NCBI GenBank assembly: GCA_949318235.1
Contig: OX439127.1
Location: 22,405,374 to 22,469,373, forward strand
DNA from: Ecdyonurus torrentis
Lineage: Eukaryota; Arthropoda; Insecta; Ephemeroptera; Heptageniidae
Length of the DNA stretch: 64,000 bases
Reading direction: 5' to 3'
Numbering within the stretch: position 1 is the stretch's first letter; each line of letters starts with the position of its first letter. Both the position numbers and the translations under genes were made by a program. This document shows, in pieces, positions 10,701-23,401 of this stretch. The notes under the pieces are model-generated. The model saw only the letters and a program-made list of their open reading frames with translations, made no database searches and was not told the DNA's origin.

Positions 10701-12711
10701 ACCTAAGATATTCAAGGATTGTTTCCACCCAGTAAATATTTTGTAATTAATTTAAGTCCCACAAAACTAGACATAAATATGAAACAATGACAAAGAAAAT
10801 TGAAAGATTTAAATTGAATATCTGTGGATGGTACTGGTGTAGAGCTCACTGGCCAATCACAGGCAGGATGGAAAAGGCATGCTCCCACTATTCTTTTAGC
10901 ATTGAGGAACTATATTATCCTCATAGCATTTATTTATTTATTTTTTTAAATTACTGCACAGATACCAGACAAATTAAAATGGGGAAATACTACAGAAATA
11001 CTTTTATGTGTTTTCAGCTAATAATAATAATAATAAAAATATATAAAAAAAATGACAATATTTTTAAGCCTTTAACATCCATTCATGAGTCAAGCAACTT
11101 TTGGTATGTGTATGCTACTTTTAAATGCGTATTACTGCATAAAGTAAAATAATCGGATGCTTTCAAGATAGTGTTAATGCTTTTGTGCAATAAATTATAT
11201 ATCTTTGTAATACATCACACATATTTGTTTTCCAGATTCATGCAAAAGGCTTTTAAAGTAGAACAATTTGAGTCAAATTTTATTGTAATATTGGTACAGG
11301 AAATTTAATGTAGCATAAGAATTTTAGTAAGAATTACAAGTATTATGACAATTTATGGATAATTGAGCATGTACAATTTACATAAAGAGAGCATTTAAAA
11401 AATAATAATAAATAGGATGCCATATGCAAATACAGAGCATTATTGAGAGTTTAAGTAAGGCACATTATAAATATTTGTGTATTAATTATAATGATGAGAA
11501 TACAATCATAAGTGAAAAAATATGAATCTATCAATAAATATAATGTATAATATATATACCCTTCTGTACCCACCATTATTAACAAAAATATAAAGAAAAT
11601 ATATCAACAAATATTTTCACCCTGCATTGTCTACTTATAATAATTAACTAAAGGCTAATTAAACTATGAGACAGATTTTATAACATAGTTAAGTCATTGA
11701 ATAAGAATAGAACTCATAAAATTACAAAAAAGTATTTTAAACACAACAAGAATTTGTACAAAGTAAAAAAAAAATTCTTCTTTTTATATATAGGCCTATA
11801 CAGTATATATATATAGGCCACACATATTTATTAAAATTTTGAATGAAAATTAAAAATGTACTTGGTAACTACATTGTCTTATATTTATTTTTTAGTAGTA
11901 GTAGAATATTGATTCTGCTTCATGTTATTTTAATGCATGAATTTCAAAACTTTCATATTACAATTTTTTAGCATCTCAAGTTATTTTTTAAGTGAGTTTT
12001 GAAATATATAGTAATGCAAAACACAACTTTGATATCATTTTTAATTTTCTGTGAATCAACAATAAATCAGTGATTTATTCCAAACATCTATAAGAGATCT
12101 AACACGTGCAGTAAAACTGATTTCATAAGCATTTTTAATGACTTTTTTTTTTTATCTTCATTTTTAATTCTTTTAACAATCATTTTGAATGGTCTGTACC
12201 AAATATTTAGGTCTTACAAAAGTAATAAATAAAAAATTGTTTAAAATATTCAGATTAGTATTATAGGATATATTTTTTTTTAATGTCATTTTAATTTCTT
12301 AAATTGATTATGTTTTGTCTCTCTAAAAGGGTGATGCAAAAGCACAAATAGATTAAGGAAAAAATTGGGGATTATTGGGAGAGATAGTGAGCATTAAGTT
12401 GACAAGGAAATCTTTTTAGAAAGAAAATGATTTCAAACCAATGTAGAAAATTATCACAAATTCAATTTCTCCTTAATTGATTATTTTCATCCATAATTAT
12501 AAACATCCGTGATATGTTTCAAACACATGAATTATTTTACAAGACGAGGGGACATAATTTCAATAAATTAACAACTGATAATTTGTACATTTTTCAGTTT
12601 CACGTATCTAGTAAAACGCAGTTTCTTTTATATTATACTTGGTTCAATTTTAACAATGATTTTACCACTTACATAATTAATATTAAATTTGTAGCTTGTC
12701 CCAATAAATCT

Positions 12712-12744
<33 letters not shown>

Positions 12745-13422
12745 AAGTAAATATTTAACATTTTTTAATCATTCTTTACACTGACTTTGTGATAATTGAC
12801 TGATACAAAAGATTTGGTAGCAAGAACACCTAGGTAAATTGATAGATGAGGAAAAATTGGAGAATGAGAGACAGAGTGAGCCACCTAGGATACTTTGTGA
12901 GAGGAAAATCATTTCTAACCATCACAAATAGCATACAAGAGAGTAATGATCTAGCCATTTCATTTACTAGCTCATATTAATTAGAATTGAAGTATAATTT
13001 TTATTACTTTAAAAAGCAATATTAAATATATAATTTGTGCCAAACATCAGTACAGGAATAGGTTTCAATACCTAGCAAACCAATTTCTTATGGAATATTT
13101 GGGTTGATTTGTTTAATTTTTAATTCTCAAGTAATTGATGATAAATCAGTAAATTGTCTTAATCTTCAACAATCAAGAATCTGGCAAATCTGATCATTTT
13201 TAAGAATATTTGTTGTTGTTCTTTAAAAAAGGCATATTGCATTTTTTTTTAATAAATTCATAATACATGAATAACTTGTCCCAAAATTCTATAATGGCTT
13301 AAAAATTTCTAATAAAAACGAGTTCTAATTTAAGTATATATTTAGTTTACAAAAATATTAGAATTTAACTAATTTATTATTTATCTTTCTTTCTTTTCTT
13401 TTCTTTTTTCTTTTTTCTTTTT

Positions 13423-13453
<31 letters not shown>

Positions 13454-13801
13454 CTTTTTTTATTTATTTATCTACGCTTTTCACTGCGACCAATAATCCT
13501 AATCCATTTTAAAAAGTAGTTAACAAAATAAACAATACAACAAAAAATTAATTTACACATAAGCTTGGAATGTTAAACAACCATTATTGCTTATAGAATG
13601 TGGTATTTTTTCTTTCTTTCTTTCTTTTTTTCCTTTTTGTTTGTTTTTTGTTTTTTTTTTTGTTTTTTTTTTGTTTTTGTTTTTTCTCCATGACACTTAT
13701 TACAAGCTACCTTATTTTCCCAAATATTGTGGTGTCTGAAATTACGTATAAATTAAATCTTAGCAATTTGAAGGGAATGGTTAATATTCATCTTTCTCTG
13801 C
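7785..13801. other. intergenic region between SLC17 5' end and G6PD 3' end
   Basis: About 6 kb, AT-rich, with no supported coding exon. It should contain the SLC17 promoter and 5'UTR near 7785-8500 and the G6PD 3'UTR just below 13802, but neither can be delimited. It holds a large foldback at 9105-9514, homopolymer T at 8881-8908, homopolymer A near 12713-12742, pyrimidine-rich tracts at 13380-13460 and 13600-13690, and TGACGTCA at 9793-9800. Confidence 0.6.
9105..9514. mobile_element. large foldback element, ~190-base arms
   Basis: The left arm reads GCGCCATCGC, AAGTGACACCTCAACTACAA, then TTGGCGCATCATCGTT, GGACTACCCGCTAGCATAGG. The right arm carries the complements CCTATGCTAGTAAGTAGTCC, AACGATGCGCCAA and TTGTAATTCAGGTGTCGC. 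The arms are diverged but co-linear around a centre near 9300. No coding capacity. Confidence 0.75.
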
Positions 13802-14625
13802 TTATAGGCTGCAAGGCTGCACCCATTTATATGATCCATAGTACTTGAAGTCATTGCTGGAACACATTTCATCAGCTTCCTTTGGTCCTCTTGAACCATA
13901 TCTGAAAAACACATACAATAAAAGAAAAGTTAATCATTGCATAACATTTTAAAACTTCAACTTAGGGGCAAGTAAAATAATGCATTAAAAACATCTCAAT
14001 TGCATGCAGTTCTTCAAATAAATGCATCTATAATGTAACCTAACATAATAATATAGAGCATGGGTGTGTCAAACTCATTTTGCATGCTGGGCCAAATCCA
14101 GTCCTAGAAATTATTTGTGGGCCGCAGACTTTTACTGCAGTCTTTACTGGGGGGTAGGACCCTGCCAGAGTTTTTTTTTTCGAAAAGGGGGCGTGTCTAT
14201 TGATTTTTACCCAAATAATTCAAATTTTACTGAAAATATTAAAGGCGTAGAACACCTTGAACAAAAAAGTTGCGTAATATCCTGACAAACCTGAAAATCA
14301 ACGTTGATTTTGCCGGAGTCTTTGATTTCTAATTTATTTTCCATTCACAAAATGCCGCTGCCGGTCACTGACGTCACAGCTCGCCAGGTCCACGTGCAAG
14401 TAAACCGGGCGAACTGTGACGTCAGTGACCGGCAGCAGCATTTTGTAAATGGAAAATAAAGTAGAAATCAATGACTCCGGCCAAATCAACGTTGATTTTC
14501 AGGTTTGTTAGGAGATTACACAACTTTTTTGATCAAAGTGTTCTACGCGTTTAACATCAAAAACTTTAACTATAAATTTTTATAACTATCAAAAGCGGTG
14601 ACTAAAACTGTAATTAACTAATTAT

Positions 14626-14722
<97 letters not shown>

Positions 14723-17700
14723 TATACACACACACACGCATATACATATAAAAAATTCAATCGGAGGTTCCGCAGGCCACACAAAATGACGCATGCGGCC
14801 TGTGTATTTGACACCCCTGATATAGATTATAAGTTGGGGTGGGGGGAGGTATCACAATTTTATAAACAAAAAATGAAATAAAAGGCTAGGGAGCCTTACC
14901 AAAAGGAAATATGGTATCAGCATACTGATGCAACACACAAATTTAAAAACTCCTAGGCAATCTCAAAACAAATATTTAGCCATTTTATATTTTAATATAA
15001 TCATTATAAGATATTAAGGAAAATAAACCATCTCGGTTAGGTATGATAAATTTTAAAGAACAGGATAGGAGAAACCAGCAAGGGCCTTACCATAGTGAAG
15101 AGTCCCACAGTTTGGTGAACATTTTGCTAGCACAGAGATAAATAACTAACACAAGGATATATTTCAACAATAAACTTCAAGAAAGATGGCGTGTGTTTTG
15201 CCTTCATCAGTCTTTACAGACTCAGAGAGAAACTATGAATGATGGCTTTGCTTGTGTTACATTGTGACTTCGCAGAAAACCGAACTATCTGTAGTCTCCA
15301 CGCGCCTCAAATTTGCAACATTTGTGCAGATTTTCCAAATTTGAGGTGCGCAGAGACTACAGATAGTTTGGTTTTCTGTGAAGCCATTGATATACAGGTG
15401 TGGCAAGGGTGGGGGAAGTGTAGTAGGAAATGATAAGCAAGAATAAGGGAGGGAATAGAGGAGTAAGGAATCAGAATCGGGAAAGTGGAATAAGAGTAGT
15501 GAGGGGGTAGGAGTGGGGATGATTAGGACGTGTTAACATATATTAAGCCCAGGTTGGTCTGTTGCCTTCCTGGATTGTATTGATATGCCAATACCCACTG
15601 TCGTAATACTGCTTTGTAATCTGGGCCAGGAATATATTTTATGATTTTTACTATAAAGTAGTTGTTGAATTTTTAGTTGTGGGAGGCCACATGTTCAGCC
15701 ACAGGCTTGTCAATCAAGTTATTGTCCAGTCAGTCAGTGATAGTGATATCTGTGCTAGCAAGATTTTCACTGAACTATGGGATCCTCTTCACTATGGTAA
15801 GGCCCTTGCTGATTTCTCCTATCCTTTTCTTTAAAATTTATATTATGTATTGAATAATGAATAATATTTTGTTAGTTGGACAAATGCCTTACTTGTATGT
15901 GATGGGTGGAATCTTTTCTTTCTCAATGAGATGCAATAAAGGAGTGAAAATACGCCAAGCTTCAGCCAGCTCTTCTGAGCAAACGAAGTGCATTTGCATA
16001 CCACAAAAGACATCAAGGAGTAGTCTCTCATATGCATCAGGCATTTTTACATCCTAAAATTTGAACATAAAGTACAGTTAATACATCATAATGGCATAAG
16101 AATATTCAAGAAAATATTTAGCAAATTAATTTCATTTGATTTATTGGAGAGAAAATTTAGAGAAGAGTTACACAATTTATTGAAGGCAATTTTAACAAGA
16201 ACTATCTGGACAAAAATTTACCTTGTAACGACTGTTGTAGCTTAAGTCTAGTTCAGTTTCCTCCATGTCGAAGCTCATGCCTGGAGTCTTTGTCATCATT
16301 TTAATGTACACAGCTTCACCTGGCTGCACTCTGATCACCAGCTCATTACGTTTGGCTTTCCCACCAAAGATATCACCTGGCACATCTCGGTACTGAATTC
16401 GCACTTCTGCTTTACGTTCATTCAATGCTGTAACAATGTCCCACAATTTATATGAAATGCATCACGGTTGCTGCATTGATAAATAATTGCTCAGTTTTAA
16501 GTGCACTTGTATGAAATAACTTTGAATTAACCAACCTTTTCCACATCGCAAAATGAAAGGCACGCCATCCCAACGTTCATTGTTGATTTTCAACACAGAT
16601 AGGGCATAGGTGGGGGTAGTTGAACCATTAGGGACAGTTTTGTCATCTAGATAACCTAATCTTGAGTCCTCTGTAGCACCATCTGGGTCACCAACATACT
16701 GTCCTAACACACAGTCTTGCAACTGAACTTCCTTCATACACTTGAGGACTTTCACCTGAAAACATATGACAAAATATAACAAGTTTATTTAAAGTCAAGT
16801 CTCAAACCTAAAGCTAGAGCAGTCAACTTGCTAAATTAGAAGAACTTAAATACAAAATATGACATTGGTGCACATTTTTACCTTCTCATTACGAATATCA
16901 TCAGGATGCACTGACGCAGGTTTCTCCATTGCAACAAGGCACAAAATTTGTAGCAAGTGATTTTGCATCACATCTCTGATGATACCAAAGTCATCAAAGT
17001 AACCACCACGACCTTGTGTTCCAAAAGGTTCTTTGAAGGAGATGAGAACTGATGCGACATTATCTCTGTTCCATGTGGGGTTGAAAATGCGATTGCCAAA
17101 CCTAAAATTATATGTGTTTGTGTGTATTATATAAATAGGTATATATATTTTTTTGTTAAGTATAACTAAAAAAGAAAAAAAAAATATAGAAAGTACTTGC
17201 TTATTTATATATTTTTTATTTTTTATTTTATTTATTTAAAACTCATAGATTACAAACATGTTCATTTCATATGTCACATATAACCGTTGCTTCAGAGAGC
17301 ATAGCTCGTGTTGAAGCGAAACATAAAGAAAAAATATACTTAAAGAAAGAAAGATACATAATTAATTGTCTAAGGTGGAATACTAGAGTTAACAAACTCT
17401 AGAGAAAAAAAGAAATAATAATAATTATCAAACAATATTAATAATAAGTGTATCATATACACCTATGTTAGATTATTCTCGCATATACATGCATATCATT
17501 GCATGTTAAATATATAATTTTTTAATTTTTTCTTAAATTAAATGTATAGTTTATAGAGTAAACTCTCGATTTTGTGAAATCACAAGGGACCCAGAAAATG
17601 GACATTTCACAAAATCAAGAGATTTAACATTGCTATGCTTATAATGAAGTTTGCTATGGACTCATCTGAGCACTTCACAAAATTGAGAACTTCACAGAAT

Positions 17701-20700
17701 TGAGCTTCACAAAATTGAGAGTTTACTGTATTATATATACACACACAAACACACAAGAATATAATATAATTTTTCAACTTTGCATATTCATGATACAAAT
17801 TATGCATATGAAAGGAACAGTCTAAAAATAGATTTTCATTTAAAAAGTTAGGCTATACAGCATACATTTTTTTAAAGCACACACACACATAAAAAATATC
17901 CGCTGGAGAAATATATTTTTAAAGCTAAACCAACCAACCTTAGGGTCATTAGATTTTGCACCATTTCCTTGCCCAAGTAATGATCAATGCGATAAACTTG
18001 TTCCTCCCGGAAGAGAGATGCAAGATGGTCCGAGAGTGCCTTAGAACTGTCTGCATCATGACCAAAGGGCTTTTCAATTATGATGCGAGTCCATCCCCTG
18101 TAAAAAATAAAATAAAGTAGATAAATAACAAGAGCCTGCAATATAAGGCACTTAAAAGATGTATTAAAAGGTGCAACTGCTTCCAAAAACAGAAGTTAAA
18201 ATTGTTAGTTAAATTTCTAACTATGGCCATCAAATCTATTTTTATTGGCCATTTTCCTTGGTCATGAACTTATGAAAATTAGCTCATAAATATAAAAATA
18301 ATATATTTGGGTAAGGTCTAAATTTTGATCATGCATATGTTTTTATCTTTGATACTATACGTGCTTTATATATCACCCTTGTTGCGTCCAAAGGGCATAC
18401 TTGCATTTGGTCAAATTTGATGCTGCCATAAGCCATATGGTTGATATGCCATAAGCTGAACACGTAAAGCCAAGTATGCTCTTTGTGGTACTGGATAAAA
18501 ATAGGATATATATCTTCTTAACTTGTCAAAAATGAATTATTTTACATTACAAGGCACAAAAAGAGCATTGAAAAAAAAAAGGTAAAAAAAATTATTTTAC
18601 CCTTCTAAGAAAAATATTAGCCCTCCCTCTTTCAATGGTTTGCAAAAGGCATCTGCCTAGATTTGCAGGCTGTTAAAAAAAATATCCACAACCTACAAAT
18701 ATTGGATTTTCCTCTTACTTCTCTGACATGCAAGTCTGTCTGATATTTGTGGTTGCTGGGTTGAATACAGAAGGTGGCAAGGCAAGGTAGAACAGGCGGT
18801 TGGCATTTCCATTTTCATGGTGCTTCAGTTCTTGGTTCAGCATCTCAAAGTCCTTACGAGAGTCATAGCTACCAGCCTTGTAGAAGTTAAATTTCCAAAA
18901 CTCTTCATACTTAGCTTCTTCTCCTGGCATTACCTAACAAAAAATTAAAAAAAAAAAAATACCCATTAAACACACAAGCATAAGATCAAGCAATATCATA
19001 ATGCAGATTTAAAAAATAGGGGGAAAAATACAGCTCAAAGGAATAAATTTTACAAATAAAACAGATTTATTGTTTGCTTTGTCGTCATACCTTCATATAA
19101 GGCTTGCATTTTTCACGGAGATCTGCAATTGACAGATGACTGCGAGCATAACCATAAAAAACTGTTCTTTCAGGCAGTAAATTATCACGAAATAGCCACC
19201 ACAATGTTGGATATATTTTCTTCTTGGCTAAATCTCCCTAAAAATATAAAATTTAACAATATTAAAGGAGTAGGTTACTGCATTGGACCAAAAATAGTCA
19301 TTTTAAGTACTTAATTTTTACATCAATATTTTTCAACAATTGTACAGTTAAACAGTAAATTTAATATTTTTAAAAAATAGTTACTTAATACAGTGAACTC
19401 TCGATTTTGTGAAATCACAAGGGACCCAGAAAATACCATTTCACAAAATTGAATTTCACAAAATCGCGAGCTTTAACATTGCCGTACTTATATTGAAGTT
19501 TGCTGTGAACTCAACTGAATTTCACAAAATCGAGAAATTCGCAAAATAGGATCTTCACAAAATCGAGAGTTTATTGTACTTTACTTTTCAATAAATGACA
19601 ATGTCATTATTATTTTCTAAACTGACTTATAATAAGCAATTATAATTTTATTACAATTTATTATTATTTATTTTATTACAATTTCGAGTAATTAACATTT
19701 AAATAAAGTTTTAACTTAAAGTGCAAAAACTTAATTATATAATTGTCTTACAGTATAATTTATTCGTAACAACATAATGTCAACAATCTGGAATAATAAT
19801 TATGCAGCGCAGCAAAACAAATATGTTGTACAGCAAAACGGTCACTGATATTCCAAAATAACAATGTTTATGCTATAACATAAATACAGCATAAATCATG
19901 TAGTATTTTTTATCCGTGCATGCGTTTGTCACAACAAAATTTAACAAGAGAAATTGCTGGAAACTTAAACCTTCTTAATAGAACATTGCAATGATAATAT
20001 AAAAGTACACAATTAGGTGCCTTTACATCTTCAATTTTTTGCCGTAATTTTCCACATCAAATTAAATATTCCCATTGAAATCAATACTAATGATTTGCTG
20101 TGCAAAGTTACAATGTGCATACACCTTTGCACCTTCCAAAAATGGTATTTTATTGATTATAAAACACAATTTTTCCGTGTATTTTAATTATTTATTATTA
20201 TTATTATATTCTGATTTTATTTTGCAGCAACTTAATTTTATCATATCACGAAAAATAAGACAAGTAGGTAAAAAAAAAAGTTTAAAATGTGCTATTGGTA
20301 AATTCCTTGAAACATTTAAATTTGCCGTATATACTAATTGTAATAAATATAATATAAATATGGTATTATAATGGTAATAAAATACTAATTATATAGCACT
20401 AAAATAAATTTTCTTCGTGTCATATTATATTTTCACGACGCGCACGAACATATTCTTTCTCTAAAAGATATTTAATTAAAAGAAGAGAAGATTAAATTTA
20501 ACTTACCGAAGCACCCATAGTGACGAAGACATGCATAATATTGGCATCAAAATGTGTGCCAGGTGCCATGCTGGTGGACTTAAGGGAACGTCGAATCAAC
20601 ACCAGGCTGTCCTCCGGACTCAACTCGGACGCTGGAACTGAAAGCACAGTTAAGCACACTTAACCCTAGCTCTTCATCAAGGTACAAAAGCACCACCCTT

Positions 20701-20888
20701 TTTTATAGCACAAAATACCTAGGCAAATCTAACTTGGTATCTAAAAAATATCGCCGTCACCTTAAGATGCTGTTGCAAGCATGAATTAAAATTAAGCAGT
20801 CATCTGCAGCTTTACAATCAAATAATCATGACTTTGAGATTCATTTTGCACAAGCTCATCTTGCTACCGCAAATATCCCAAGGATTTT

Positions 20889-20921
<33 letters not shown>

Positions 20922-22329
20922 GCAACTACCATACTAGCCAACAGGAGTAAAAGTGATAGCTGTTACACAGTATTAATTGGGGGAAAAAAAGAAGGAAAAA
21001 AAAAATACTGTGTACAGTACGTTTTAGTGCTGCGGATCAAGTTTGCAAGCATGCGTGTGAAAACACGCAACTTAATGTTAATATTTATTAAATGCAGTGC
21101 TTTCTTTTCGTCACACATCGCAAAATTTCATTAATTCTTGTCCACTTTCTTTGATCTTATATCTAAAAATGCCAGATTATCAAAACGAAGATTAAAATCT
21201 TATAAATTTGTCCATTTCTTTAGATTATAGATTAAGATTAGTATGAATAAATAAAAATTACCATCAGTTAGGACTTCATCACTGATCAAGTTCATTTTAC
21301 TGTATACAAATTATAGGTTTATATAAATACTAAATACCACAAAGATGATCAAGTGTTAGCAATAGTAGTAAAATATATGTCTGTAAAGCAAGCTTAATGA
21401 GAGCTGTTTATGCAGTTTGCGTCATGTCCTGTTGTCTCGTCGTCTGCTTTTAGCCTACGCCAAAATTTGCACATTTATTTACCCACATAAGTCATCGAAC
21501 TTAACCATAAATTTTAAAAGAAAATTACATAAAGCACCAACAAAATATTGCATACACAGTGGGTTGTTTAAAATGAAATAGTTTGCTATTTTACAATTCG
21601 GAAGCATAAAAGCTCAAATTCGTCAGAGCATATATATATTATATAATAGTACACACACCGTATACATTAAAATTCTAGTTAATACCACAAAAATAATTTA
21701 GAGGTCTCTAATTTTAAGAAGATAATATAGCAACAAAAATGACAATGGTAAAAAAAAAAAATGAAACGGCAAAATGTACCTATTCACGAATAACAAGTTT
21801 TTTAATCTCAAAATTGATAATTATACGCATTCTTCCTTCCTAATTAAATAAATCAATGTTGAACTTAATTAAAAATTGCACAAAATAATAATAATAATAA
21901 TAAATAAAAGAAATAAACCTATTTTCAAAATATCAATTTATATTAAAAATTATTGCAATTTTTTTTTATTGATAATATGCAAATGATTAAGTTTACTTCC
22001 CAGAATCCACTTTTTTTTTTCACGATACGTGCGTTTATTGTTAAATTTTACTGACAATAATTGACAATTATTACAATAATACGCATAATTTAATAATGAT
22101 TGAATTAATTAAACTTAATTTCAAATTATAGCATGAAAAATAGAAGTGCTGTATAGTATTTACAGTGCAAGCTTCGTTGACAAGAAAACTTCAAACCAAA
22201 ATAGCCTGCATGGTCCAAATTGTATGTATGCTTTATATACCTTGATATTCCCCGACACACACCTCACTTCTACACACAATCACACTGAACTAAATGTATA
22301 TAAGAATCGCACGCAAACCCCCACAACAA

Positions 22330-22371
<42 letters not shown>

Positions 22372-23342
22372 ATGCACTATTATTGCAAAGCAGAGAAATT
22401 TAATGATACGGTGCTGTTTTCTTTAAATTGCATCATTAAAAAGAAAATTATTACCAAAATACTTGGTGTTAGCCGCATTCCTCATACCTGAAAGAATTAT
22501 AATAATAACAATAAAAAAGTAAAACAATAAAAGTTCAAATATAATATATGAGAGATTAGTTATTTAGTTTTCAAGATAGAGAAACCGCAGAGTTGTGTTC
22601 CATTCACAAACATACAAAATGTATCTTTTGCATGGAAACAATGAGGATGCAAAATAGCTAGTCGTCTTATATGAATGACTTTCAACTGACAGTGAGTTCC
22701 ATCTATTTACTTAAAATTTCCAAGTTTACTACATTGCAAAATAACCTTTTTGCATAAAACTAATATTTAAAGTTGCTAATTGTAAAATAACGAATGCATG
22801 GGACGAAATACTAAATTTATTTATTTATTATTTTTTTTAAGTGTTTCAGTTTTATATGATAATATTATATTACGTATATAAATAAATTGCAAATTATCTG
22901 TATTCGCCGGTGTCGCAAGTCAAATCCTCAAGGTCAATGTTAAGTAAATTTTGCATGACTTTGTATTTGCGCAAAGTCACGCTGAGTAAAACACTTACTA
23001 CATAATACTGGAAACAGGCTTTCTATAAAGACATGTATATTTCTGTGCCATTCAACGAAATAAAAAATAATAATAAATAAAAAAAAAGTGTAATTCTATA
23101 CTAATGAAATAAGTCTTAATCAACAAGTGATGAAGAAAACACTCTGACAAGTTTTCGCTCCATATTAAGACATATGTCCTCCTTAAAGAATCAAATCTAC
23201 AAACATTCCGTAATTCCGCATCAATATACTTTACTCGTAAGCTATAAATTACTTAATTAAAAATATAATATACAATAATAATGAGTAAGCAAACCGTATA
23301 CCAATTATATTGTAACTCATATTAACTCATCTTATATAATAA

Positions 23343-23401
<59 letters not shown>

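Larger units (their letters stand above)
14059..14819. mobile_element. hAT-like element with 8-base target duplication, interrupted
   Basis: Outer ends are CATGGGTGTGTCAAACTC at 14059 and the complement type TTTGACACCCCTG ending 14819, matching the widespread hAT-type terminus CAGGGGTGTCAAACTC. Flanks ATATAGAG (14051-14058) and ATATAGAT (14820-14827) agree at 7 of 8 bases, the target-site length of hAT elements. Inside are GGGCCAAAT and GGCCACACAAAATG arms, a nested TTAA element, and a TA microsatellite. It lies in the last G6PD intron. Confidence 0.8.

Noticed and set aside
10787..11152. 121-codon plus-strand open frame between SLC17 and G6PD
   Set aside because: The translation becomes Asn/Ile/Lys-rich low complexity from AT-rich DNA; no domain and no promoter signal.
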